From Takakia lepidozioides (Eukaryota > Streptophyta > Takakiopsida > Takakiales > Takakiaceae), in the NCBI GenBank assembly GCA_030704615.1, contig CM060733.1, positions 31,806,001-31,870,000 on the forward strand: a stretch of 64,000 nucleotides of DNA, in the 5' to 3' direction. The position numbers were made by a program, and so were the translations under genes. Shown one piece after another: positions 1-9,721 of this stretch (positions are counted from its first letter, which is position 1; each line of letters begins with the position of its first letter). Under the pieces are notes generated by a model. It made no database searches, was not told where the DNA came from, and saw nothing but the letters and a program-made list of their open reading frames with translations.

Positions 1-181
1 CCCAATGGCATCAAAGATCTCCTCTGGTGTCGGCATGGCATACCTATCGGACTTGGTCTGACGATTTACAGGCCGGTAATCACCGCACATACGTCTCTCC
101 GTCCAATTGCCATAGACATCCTTCTTGGCTGGCATCATTGCGGCTGAAGCATACTCTCCCCCAGATAGCTCCACCAAACCA
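1..181 (-). pseudogene. Ty3/gypsy reverse transcriptase fragment at the window edge
   Basis: Read on the minus strand, this stretch translates without a stop as a Ty3/gypsy reverse transcriptase finger/palm start: a GGEYAS run, then MPAKKDVYGNWTERRMCGDY, then the RPVNR, TKSDRY and PTPEEIFDAIG segments typical of the family. It would copy element RNA into DNA. The frame runs off the window at base 1, so whether the rest is intact cannot be seen. Toward higher coordinates homology stops at about base 181, and a plus-strand fragment of another retroelement begins within about 20 bases. The piece is therefore probably broken or nested. The family call rests on motif recognition, not on a search. 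Confidence 0.75.
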
Positions 182-196
182 GCCTCCCAAAGGTCC

Positions 197-629
197 TGAG
201 AGGATACTTTCAAGCAATACAGGCAGGTTGAAGCTGACCAAGAGAGGCACATCCTGGAGTTGCAACAAACGGTCATGGCCAATAGAAATGAAATCTCTGT
301 CGCTAACAAGGCTTGGAAGGAAGCCAATAATCTGCTTGCTGCCTATGCGAATTTGGTTGAACCTCATGCGAAGCGCATTGAGGCTTTACAACAGCAGTTA
401 GATATGTACAAACTCAGAGAGGAGCAGACTCTCAGAGGTACCACAAGCAACTTGGTGGATAGCCACCTTATGCAGGTCTGGTTAGCACAAGGGCCAGTGG
501 AGGGCAAAGCACCACGAAAGCTCACCCAAACCGAGATGAATGAGCTCAGACTGCAAGTGCAGAACATTGCCACAACTACTATAGACAATGTCTATAGTAG
601 AATAGCGGAGTTACAGGAGGATGTAGACG
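197..629 (+). pseudogene. Coiled-coil retroelement fragment, copy A
   Basis: The plus strand is open through a Gln/Glu/Ala/Leu-rich helical sequence (QQTVMANRNEISVANKAWKE, then NNLLAAYANLVEPHAKR and a run of QQQLDMYKLR) that looks like a coiled coil. I do not recognise a named family. Nearly the same sequence occurs at 39721-40110, where it continues into a longer gag-like region, so I read it as part of a retrotransposon structural protein. Here the homology ends abruptly at about 629 (after the codons for EDVD), where the end of the Mutator-like element begins. The short minus-strand frames over the same bases are shadows. Confidence 0.5.
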
Positions 630-630
630 G

Positions 631-850
631 GGGGTTGCTATTCCATGAGCTCATGAGCGGGCATGGCTAACCCATGAGCCGCAAAGTAACACACTTCGAA
701 TTTCGGCAGATTTTTTTCGGGCCAAAAACTATAAAATAATCAAAAATCGAAGATTTCCGCGCTCATGCTGGAAGCACTCCGCTCATGAGTACCAGTGTAC
801 GCTCATGACTTGGAGCCCAGGCTCATGGACCGCCAGGCCAGGTCATAGAA
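631..850. repeat. Left terminal inverted repeat of the MULE
   Basis: Multiple CATGAGC / GCTCATG units (CCATGAGCTCATGAGCGGG, CCATGAGCC, CGCTCATG, GCTCATGAG, GCTCATGAC, GCTCATGG) are spread over about 210 bases around an AT-rich stretch. The arrangement mirrors the right end in inverted orientation. Long, degenerate, internally repetitive ends are usual for Mutator-like elements, where they bind the transposase. Confidence 0.55.
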
Positions 851-867
851 TAACAGAATTCTGGGCA

Positions 868-1345
868 ATAACGGCACCGAAATTATCCCAGAGGCAGAGA
901 CGCAAGCGGAATTAGGATCCGGGTTTGCAGACTCCGAAAACGCAATGGCGACCTATAACCGTGGATAGTACTATTGCAGAAGTGCAGGATGGTTGGGTAT
1001 AACGACGCCGTAATTGGGCACAGGAAAAGAAATAGCGCGCTGAAGGCTCGGGAGTGAAGCCAACAACGGTGAAAGTAATTGGGCTCTGCCAACCAAATAC
1101 CCGGCTGCATCCTCCGGAGTGCAGGCGATAACGGCGCCGAAATGGGCCCCGGAAACCAAATACTCGGCTGAAGCCACCGGAGTGCAGCCGATAACGGCGC
1201 CGAAATTGGGTCCGGAAACCAAATACCCGGCTGAAGGCTGGGGATTGCAACCAATAACGGCGCCGAAATTGACCTGCGGAAACAAAATTCTCGGCTGAAG
1301 CTTCCGCACTCCATGTAATAACGGCGCCGAAATTGGGCGTCGGAG
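868..1345. repeat. Minisatellite with 63-64 bp units inside the MULE
   Basis: The core ATAACGGCGCCGAAAT recurs at 1128, 1191, 1254 and 1318, giving a period of 63, 63 and 64 bases. More diverged units begin near 868, 999 and 1064. Each unit continues with a form of GGAAACCAAATACCCGGCTGAAG. Because 63 is a multiple of three, the minus strand stays open in several frames; those frames are a by-product of the repeat, not genes. Confidence 0.85.
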
Positions 1346-1455
1346 AGCAAATACCCGCCTTACGGTGAGGGAGGCCTTGCTCTCATTTTGCTCTTCACTC
1401 TTCTCTGTTGTGCCCATCTCCTCCCTGCTTTGAGTTCGTGCTGTGTCGTGAGGCC

Positions 1456-2007
1456 ATGTCGTGCCTGAATCACATCTATCGACGCCAGACGGGAGTCATT
1501 TTCCCGAAAGCAGACGACATCATTGTCTTCCTGGATGTTTACAGGGACGATCCTCGACTTGTCCAGCTGAGAGCAATGGAGTTTCTTCCAGGATTGCACG
1601 ATTCTCCTGGACCCCGGCTGGGGAGCAGGTGGTTCCTACGCATCATGGACCTGGACTTTCCGCATGTGTGGGAGCCGAACAGATCACGCACAGCGTTGCT
1701 GTATCGCTGGAATTGTTGCGAGTGGACGTATGATGAGTGCATAGGTGAAAACTTTACGCGTGGACGGACTGGCTCGGAAAGTGGGGACATTCTCTTCAGT
1801 TATGAGGATGAGGAGGAGGGGAACACAGGGCCCACTGTGAAAATGTCCTTCTACCAAGGGGGCGCTATCGATAAACACGACATCCTCGTTAGTTTCAGCC
1901 GGGCGACAGAAACCACTGACATTTTGTTCAAATATAGGCACCCGGTCACTGAGGAGGTCCTTGAGAGGCCAGTTCGAGTTCCTTCTTCTTGGGCGAGGGG
2001 ACCATAG
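1456..2007 (+). CDS. Uncharacterised 183-residue ORF carried by the MULE
   Basis: The ORF opens with an ATG (MSCLNHIYRRQ) just after the minisatellite and ends at a TAG, giving 183 residues. The composition is that of an ordinary globular protein, with Trp, Cys and acidic residues spread throughout (RWNCCEWTYDECIGENF, a DEEEGN stretch, IDKHDILVSFSR). I recognise no domain. Its position between the inverted end and the transposase fits either a 5' exon of the transposase gene, an accessory protein of the element, or captured host sequence. The scaffold gap that follows 140 bases later hides whether it is spliced onward. Coding is supported only by length and composition. Confidence 0.4.
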   Translation: MSCLNHIYRRQTGVIFPKADDIIVFLDVYRDDPRLVQLRAMEFLPGLHDSPGPRLGSRWFLRIMDLDFPHVWEPNRSRTALLYRWNCCEWTYDECIGENFTRGRTGSESGDILFSYEDEEEGNTGPTVKMSFYQGGAIDKHDILVSFSRATETTDILFKYRHPVTEEVLERPVRVPSSWARGP

Positions 2008-2149
2008 GTCTTGCATGCTAGAGTAGACATGTTTCAACTTGCTGACACTCATGGCACATACATTTTCATTCAGAAATCAAGCAGCTTCCCTGTGCCATAT
2101 GGGGAATATACAGGCTTCGATAATCTTCTGTTAATGTTATTTGCAATTC

Positions 2150-2649
2150 NNNNNNNNNNNNNNNNNNNNNNNNNNNNNNNNNNNNNNNNNNNNNNNNNNN
2201 NNNNNNNNNNNNNNNNNNNNNNNNNNNNNNNNNNNNNNNNNNNNNNNNNNNNNNNNNNNNNNNNNNNNNNNNNNNNNNNNNNNNNNNNNNNNNNNNNNNN
2301 NNNNNNNNNNNNNNNNNNNNNNNNNNNNNNNNNNNNNNNNNNNNNNNNNNNNNNNNNNNNNNNNNNNNNNNNNNNNNNNNNNNNNNNNNNNNNNNNNNNN
2401 NNNNNNNNNNNNNNNNNNNNNNNNNNNNNNNNNNNNNNNNNNNNNNNNNNNNNNNNNNNNNNNNNNNNNNNNNNNNNNNNNNNNNNNNNNNNNNNNNNNN
2501 NNNNNNNNNNNNNNNNNNNNNNNNNNNNNNNNNNNNNNNNNNNNNNNNNNNNNNNNNNNNNNNNNNNNNNNNNNNNNNNNNNNNNNNNNNNNNNNNNNNN
2601 NNNNNNNNNNNNNNNNNNNNNNNNNNNNNNNNNNNNNNNNNNNNNNNNN
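2150..2649. other. Assembly gap, exactly 500 N
   Basis: Bases 2150 to 2649 are all N. The round length suggests a placeholder of unknown true size. Translations that cross it are meaningless. Confidence 0.99.
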
Positions 2650-3319
2650 TTCCGTTCTGGAGAGTATAAAGGTTTCCCCGGACGGAAACTCGGTGCCGCC
2701 ATTTCCGTCGCTCTGGTGCATGACCAAGATGCAATACGGAAATGCGCGCCGTATTTCCGTCCACCGGCAATCGAAAGAATCAATCGGGACGGGAAATTTG
2801 GAACCTGAATGGGTTGCATTGTTCCGAAACAACACAATTGCGGCCAATCTTGATGAGCACAACTTGGTTGTCTGACCGTTTTAACCAGCAGTCCTGGCAC
2901 TTGTCAGTGCAAATGTTCCTGTCTGCACCGAGAATACTGCTGGATCACCCTCAGGAGAAACTGTCAGGAGATGTTATTTCGTCGCCGAATCGGCCATCAT
3001 TGTCATACTCACTGGCTATGGAATCAAACCTCCCACCTTCATGCATGTAGCTTGAAACAATACTTTCCACTTCAATGTGCGACTTCCAATCGTCGATGGA
3101 GCTCCGCATGGTGCCTGTGAGCCTTGGTCTGTCGCTATAACACCTGAACCTCGCACTTGCCAACTCCGTGCAGTGTTCGATGGCTCCGAATTCCTACGCT
3201 ATAGTTTGCTGTCCTCCACCGCAACTTGGGAGAGCCTGGATCCCAAACGAGGGAGGACTTTGCAGAGTGACTGAACTTACCTTTGTTCCAAATTCAAGCT
3301 CAAACCGGGCACAGTTTAT

Positions 3320-6300
3320 TTGGAAGAAGAAAGGAAGGATGTTCCTGGACAGGTTGACGAGACCATTGTCGTGCTAGGTAACGACGGAGGTTGCGGAATC
3401 GAATGGCACGTTCCCCCGTCAGACCCATCCTGTACCGAGCTGTGGGAATGCCCATTCCCTTTCCGAATCAGTCGCTGCCCCACACCATCCACAAAGGAGT
3501 CCGGAAACCGACAGGCGGCCACTGCCAACAGAGAGGTATGCAACGATAATCATTCCCGACCTGGACCGTCAAGACCCTCCATAGCTTCTCGTGTGGACGT
3601 ATTCGACATTTCCGACGAGGAAGATGATTGCATTGAGGTACCCATGTCCTCACACGGTCGTTCAAATCCGGCATGGACGTCTCTGTAGGTGCTACGCATG
3701 TGCCCCTCGAGCATAACTCCAACCCGGTCCATTGTGCAGCTCCTACGACAACATCACCTGATGGTTCTCGCTCCGAGCTGGCTGCTCTCGACTATGCCAA
3801 ATTCCCAGTCAGAAAGGTAACGTTTCTGCCTCCCGAAGTCGATGGCAATGTCATCTTCGAGTTTCCACCTGTTTCTTCGTCAAAGAAATCCTCCGGATGT
3901 TAACAGACATGGATCGAAAGCATGACGGACACCCCTGGTGTGTGACGAAGACCAGTAGCACGAAAATTGCTGATGGTGTTCATGTACGATATGTCCTCTG
4001 TGCGGGGAAGCTGAGTGCCTCAATCCACCTGCTTCCACTTTCTCTCCAAAGGAGGGCGGAGAAACGAGACGGATTGGACTGGCACAACGCATCATCCATT
4101 CATTGTCTCCAGCCAAGCTCCTGCGGGTTCTTTCAAGTGTGCACATTGCAAAGAACACCGACGTGCATGTCCATGTGCAGAGCCAAGCAATACTACGTTA
4201 TCCATTTGCTCCCGGACTTGACTAGAGCTTGCATACACGTTGGGGTCCACTGCCACCCCTTGGCGAGAGGCAACATGCGTGAGGCTGTGCAGGAAGCACA
4301 CGACATCATAAAAGAGGAGGTCAAATTGAGCCCCGGAGCCAGACCAAAGCAGATTCAGCTGAAGGCAGCCCACAAGATTGCTCTTGGCAAAATCATGTCT
4401 GAAGATGGTTCCGACCGAGAGCCCTTGACCGAAGACGAGATGCGTGACCTCTTGGAGTCCGTCTCGCACGTTTGTAGTCCGAATGTGCGGAATCACATCG
4501 TATCTTGCAAGCAGGAGTTCGGCAGGGGGTCGGACATGTACTCAATCCTGGAGGTGAAACGAATGACTGGATATGACTACATCCAAGGTAGCAGGTTTCC
4601 AGGGCAAAGCAGCGAATCCGATCGTTGTTACATTTTCAAAATGTCGACGTGTGGGCCTGGGAGTGGAGTCGACTTGGTCACTCGCATGACAACTGGAAAC
4701 TTGTCGAATGCTTGGGTGATGTTTGATCACATCAAGCGAATTACAAACCATCAGTGGGTGACTATGGGTGCGCATGTTTATGACTATCACTCCAAGAGGC
4801 TCATGACGATTGCAATCTGCGAGATGAAAGGGGAGGACACACAGTCCGAGATGCATCTGTGGGAGGGCATAAACCAGCAGATGGCAAGGGCGGGATTGCC
4901 AGAGCCCAATTTCAGGGGATTCATGGCAGACAACGCTCAGGCCAACTGGGCAGCGGTGCGGCGTGTGTACGGTGAGGACCCCAATGTTCCAATGGAGGGG
5001 AAAGAGAGATCCTGTGGATTCCATTGGATGCAGAGTCTATCCCACTACACTACCAAATTTGTTGCTAGCTCATTCCAGGCTGAACACCGTGTCCTTTGTA
5101 CGGCGTGGAAGGATGCACCCACATTTGATGACGCGGAGGTTAAGTTTGCTATCATCGAGGCTTGGTAGAACACGTCAGGTGCAGTGGAGACAACCAATCT
5201 GGGAGCATTGCACAGCTGGTTGGGGTGGTGGCATTTTCGGTATCGACAGTTCGGACAGTACATGCGGGAGGTAGGCTGCTGTCATTTTCGTTCATTTGTT
5301 TTTCTGTTACGGACATTTCGATTGGTCCCTCACCATTGTTTGTGTCCTTCTAGGAGCGGTGCTTGGATTCCGACACGGACATGCCGAACACGAATATGGC
5401 AGAATCGGTCCACTCCTCCTGGCGAGCGTCTTCTGCCGCACATCTGGTGGACGTAGTCACGGCCACAACGGAGGACATCGACAGAGCAATCATGCAGCAA
5501 GCCACGTACTACAAGTTCTTGAGCGGCAAACAATGGGGCTTTGGGCCGGACAGGGAGGAATTGTTGGTACGAACAGCTTCGAGGTCCAAGAATCCAGTGA
5601 AATGGGCGACAGCATTGCGAGAGAAGATCAAAGGGACGCCTCTGCACCGCAGAGGTGAACACCTAGAGGGGGACGTCCGGACTCGCCCTGTCAGGCGGAG
5701 GATTGAAGAGGAACCCGGGTGCGAAGAGGATTCCTGGAGATCCGACAGGAACATTCGGACAGCACCTCGAGGTCCCGTCATGTTGCCCACAATGTGTCTT
5801 CCAGCAGTGGAAGCCCAAGAAATTCCAGATCGCCGTCGCCTTCAACCGGGGATTTCGTGCAACAAATTCCCACCGCTCCCTTGCCCCACATTCCGCCCGC
5901 TGTTATGCAGTATGGCCAAGCCATTGTGTAGACGACTGTGTCTGCATCACAGTGGAGAATTGCTCGCACAAAGCCGTCGTTTCGAGGAAGGTGTTCCGCA
6001 ATTCGTGTGGATACACGGCAACGTTGTTTAGAGATGATAAGGAGGAATCCAGATGGGCTGTCCCTGCTCCTACTTTTACAGGAAGATTTGTCCATGCAAA
6101 GTTTGCGGAGGCGACAACCACCCAGTTCTGGTTCTGCAGGCACGACATTATGACTTGCGTGTATGGAAAGCCCAAGTACGGCATACAAACAATGCCAGAG
6201 GCTCCCCCGGTGTGGCCGGTGGAACCAGGCTGCGATCTGAGTCAGGTTGAGGCCGACGCCCTTACCGCCGCAGGATTTCGGATGGTGCAGCGCACTGACG

Positions 6301-6781
6301 TCCCCAGACAACCATTTCCGCTTCCACATCCTCCACCACTGACCCCTGTGAGAGCAAGAACAATGGGACACGACAGCTCTAAGCATCCTACACACCGTTG
6401 GGGAAACCGAAGAGGCGGCGACCTCCCTCAAAAGTGAACGAGACAAGGATGGGGAATGCACTTCGGATGAACTGTACAATCCAGAGCTCGACAGAAGTGC
6501 CCCCACCAGGATTCGGGCGTTTGTATCAGATGGCCACGGCGGGCTCAGCTGTTCGCAATGAGGTGTACACCATCACCATTTCAGAATTACCCACCTGCAA
6601 TTGCACCGACTTCCAGATCATGGCGAACAAGGGGGCATCATACTGCCCTTGCAAGCATTTGTACTACGTGTACCTAAAGAGACTCCGTTGTAATTCCACA
6701 ACTCATCACTTCATACATGCACTAGGGTTGAGCCCCCAGGAGGTTCACACTCTTCTGAATATGGATCCAGGGGACCAGTGA
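3320..6781 (+). pseudogene. MULE transposase with SWIM zinc finger, copy 1 (broken)
   Basis: A DDE transposase that would cut and rejoin the element's ends. The N-terminal part (3320-3903) has SELAALDYAKFPVRKV and VDGNVIFEFPP and shifts frame near 3895, just before DRKHDGHPWC. A Cys/His-rich region follows (RACIHVGVHCHPLARGN). The catalytic core keeps Mutator hallmarks in order: FDHIKR, then ICEMKGEDTQSEMHLW, then GFMADNAQANWAAVRR, then CGFHW (the CxxH between the second D and the E). A TAG at 5166-5168 interrupts it where the second copy in this window has Trp. A GT/AG intron at 5271-5353 joins MRE to ERCLDSD in frame. The tail (6398-6781) ends in a SWIM finger, CNC...CPCKH. The homologous gene lies at 30441-33297. 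Confidence 0.75.
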
Positions 6782-7369
6782 GCTTGGCTTGCGGTCCACA
6801 TACAATGGTACGCCCATCCTTTTCGGATAGTAGAACTGTACTGCTGCCAGTACCTCAGACTCTGGCCACAGAAAGGTCCGACATATGTCTGCCTACCAGT
6901 AACCTGTTTTGATCGAACTAAGATATTACTATATCGTTCACTTGTTTCCACGTGCATGTATTTTTGTATGTTGGAGGGTTCATGTTTTTCTGCTTTCCGA
7001 AAAACTTGCTCTCCTCATTCGACCTCCGACAAGGAAATGCGGCGCCGAATTTCCAAGTATCGTCGTAGGTACCCCCAGAGGCGGCCTTCGCCAACACCAA
7101 ACCGCTCCGAAATTTCGCACGTGAGAACCCTAATGCGGCACCCTATTTCCCAGTTCAGTTGCAAACCTTTCCCGCCGAATACCCGAAGAAGACAGAATTG
7201 TGAAGTACTGCAGACTGTATTGGTGCAGACTCCATTGGTTCAATCGCGGCAAAAGGGTCAGCTTCATTCCAATGTTAAGGCATGTAAAACCGCGGAATAC
7301 TCTATACAGGCCAGTATGCGACGTCCTTTTGCAGTGGTATACTGGATTTCCCGTTGCACGGTCACTTAT

Positions 7370-7624
7370 TTCCATGAGCGGATCTATAAAACCATGAGCG
7401 GACTTGTTACTGACGACATATCTTCGCCGCATTACATGATCTGGAACGTCCAAAAACGGCAAGGTCAAATAAAAAACTATTATTTTAATACTTGTTTAAT
7501 CTGCCGCATTTCCAAATTTGGAGGAGTCCGCTCATGAAATCCGCGTATCTTAGACTTCGGCTCACCGCTCATGCGGCTCATGCGGCTCATGGCTCATGGC
7601 TCATGGTTTCTGCTCATGAAATAG
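7370..7624. repeat. Right terminal inverted repeat of the MULE
   Basis: GCTCATG units cluster at 7373-7400, 7530-7536 and densely at 7566-7618, ending GCTCATGAAATAG. In reverse complement the order of units and the AT-rich interval resemble the left end at 631-850. Confidence 0.55.
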
Positions 7625-8883
7625 TAAACCTCGATCGCAGGATATGCCCAGCATGGTTGTCATAGGAGGGAGGCCCTACAAGTAATTATAGGCATTCACT
7701 ATGTCATTTCCCCAAAAAACCACCAACTGCCGAGGGCGGCGGTACCTCCATTCTCTTCTCCTCTCTCCCCGTTTGTCGACGGTTTTTGCCATGTAAGAGT
7801 CTGTTCATACCAGTGCATGGTTCTCCCGTTCTAATTCCACAGTGAGAATAGAGGCATCTTATGTCAAGAGAGGTAGGGGCAAATTTACTTTGGCAATGAT
7901 GATGGCCTAGATGGAAAATATGGATTGTTGCTGGTGCCAGCTCTAGAGGTCTGTTAGTTGTGGACAAGGATGATTGATATGCGATTGATATGCCTCTAGT
8001 AGCATGCCATATTCTCTGTTTCACTGTAGGCAGCAACCCAAGGCCCATCTGATGCCAAGCTGCCCCATTTAATCCAGCCCTGAACCACATAGTTCCCTTT
8101 CAATCTCTTCCTTCTCTTCATTTTTGAAAGGTCTTTCTAAACCGTGAGAAGTTGCTGGATTGCAGGGTTGTGTGTCATACCCCCCAATTCAACACTCGTA
8201 TTTGATGTTGAGTTTGTGGGCAAAACTTAAGAGCCTTGTTTCTCAATGACTACCAACGAGACATATATCACTGGTAAACATGTCTTTGGGAATTTGCTTT
8301 ATACTTGCTTTTTCACCAGGGGGGGGGGGGAATTCCAGGGAGGCAGTGAAGTTGGCAAAGCTCTAATGGGATGAGGGATGTGAAAGTTGGTGTTGGTTTA
8401 TTTTTCCACTAATGTGTGACACAGAAGTCGTATACTGGGCACTTCCTTACTAGCTCAGTGGGCTGAAAACTGATTGCACGACTGTTTGAACTCACCTCTC
8501 TAATGCTTTGCTTTTCCTGTTATGCCATAGGCTTGCCATGACAGCTTGGTCAAGACGAAATAAATCTGCCTGCTTGTGGATATTAGATTGCAAGATTGCC
8601 ACCACAAGTAAGTGATGTGTACGATATGGTATAATTGCAGGTCTTCCACCACAACCAAGTGGTGTAAGTATTTTACTCGTGAAATAGCTTTGAACCACCA
8701 AAACCTCCCATGTTGGTCACAGTTGACTGGAATTCTTTAATTTCGTTTTGTGGTTAGGGCAGGGTGAAGGCAGACTTGGGGTAGTGTTGCTCATGAAGGA
8801 CACATCCATACATTGGTGTGGAGGCTATAATGACAGCCATAGCCTGACACTGTAAGATTTTGGTAGAATTGCAGTGCAGCAAT
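7625..8883. other. No gene seen; one tRNA-like promoter remnant
   Basis: No frame here looks coding. A G-run of 12 lies near 8320. At 8451-8493 an A-box match TAGCTCAGTGGG is followed 33 bases later by GTTTGAACTC, a weak B box. This could be the head of a tRNA-derived SINE or a decayed tRNA, but no tail or folding was confirmed. Confidence 0.3.
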
Positions 8884-9153
8884 ATGATAACGGGTCATTT
8901 ACCTGGAGATGAGAGAAAAAAACTAGATAAGATTATGATTCAATTGCAAGCTAGAGAGGGGGTGGGGAGCAAGCCAACTGATGTTCCACTGGGATGGTCT
9001 TACATGTCTCTCAACAATCTGACCACTCAATGGCGACAGCAGATGCGAGCGATTCAGAGTGGTAGAAGGGGTGAAGATGCACAGGGCCAGGTTTGCAGGA
9101 TATTGCTATGCATGCCACCCTGTCGACAACTCTACAAAGGGGCAAAGAATTGA
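8884..9153 (+). CDS. Short hypothetical ORF (89 residues)
   Basis: From the ATG at 8884 the frame reads a hydrophilic, partly helical protein (LPGDERKKLDKIMIQLQ, a GWSYMSLNNLTTQWRQQ segment) to a TGA at 9153. I do not recognise a family. It sits in gene-poor sequence beside the CACTA transposase, on the opposite strand. A transposon-derived exon is the likeliest explanation, but chance cannot be excluded at this length. Bases 9154-9721 hold nothing else I can name. Confidence 0.25.
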   Translation: MITGHLPGDERKKLDKIMIQLQAREGVGSKPTDVPLGWSYMSLNNLTTQWRQQMRAIQSGRRGEDAQGQVCRILLCMPPCRQLYKGAKN

Positions 9154-9721
9154 CAGGATCAAAGCGTGAATTGTACCAATATCAGTCTGGATATTGAGTG
9201 GCGTAGATGTATGCCAAATGTGGCAATATGTTGTTGTAGTTGAAGCTAGACAAAGGCCCAAGGATGTGGGTATGGGATTTTTTTTGATATAGGGATATTA
9301 CTGCAGGTTGCCAACGATGAAATCAGTGCTAATAGTTGCACACTGGAAGATATTTAGAATGGTGAAGTGCCAGACTGGGTCACTTCCCAACTTCTGGGTG
9401 CCAATGTTTTACAATCTGGAAATGAATAAATGGCCCTACTAGTGGCCAATCCACTAGTGCTTGATCACAACAGCTTATAGCATGGAGGAATTGTGAGCAT
9501 ATTTGAATATCAATGTTCATTGACAGTTGGTACCCAAAAAAATGTGAGTACATAGGGACATAAGAGTACATTTATTTGGAATGACAGGTAATACATGCAC
9601 AAGGGTAGCATATCTAATTGCCATCAACTGAATCCGTGTCTGTGAATATGGAGGTATCTGTGTCATCATCACTGACCATAGCCTCAACGTCGGTGGAGGT
9701 ATCTGTGTCTTCATGACAGAC

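Larger units (their letters stand above)
631..7624 (+). mobile_element. Mutator-like (MULE) DNA transposon, about 7 kb
   Basis: The two edges carry inverted, degenerate copies of a CATGAGC-rich sequence. The left end reads CTATTCCATGAGC followed by more CATGAGC units. The right end, read in reverse complement, starts CTATTTCATGAGC and continues in the same style. Between them lie a minisatellite, a 183-codon ORF, a 500-base assembly gap and a transposase with the MULE order D, D, CxxH, SWIM. I could not recognise a clean 9-11 bp target duplication: the flanks are GATGTAGAC-like on the left and GATCGCAGG-like on the right. The exact ends are therefore uncertain by several bases. The transposase is interrupted, so this copy is probably not autonomous. 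Confidence 0.6.

Noticed and set aside
883-1417. Minus-strand ORFs over the 63-bp minisatellite
   Set aside because: The period is a multiple of three, so frames stay open automatically; all three minus frames look equally open.
2011-2900. ORFs crossing the N gap
   Set aside because: Most of their residues are unknown; the frame across a placeholder gap has no meaning.
8451-8493. Functional tRNA gene
   Set aside because: The A box fits but the B box is weak and no acceptor-stem pairing was visible; kept only as a tRNA-like remnant.
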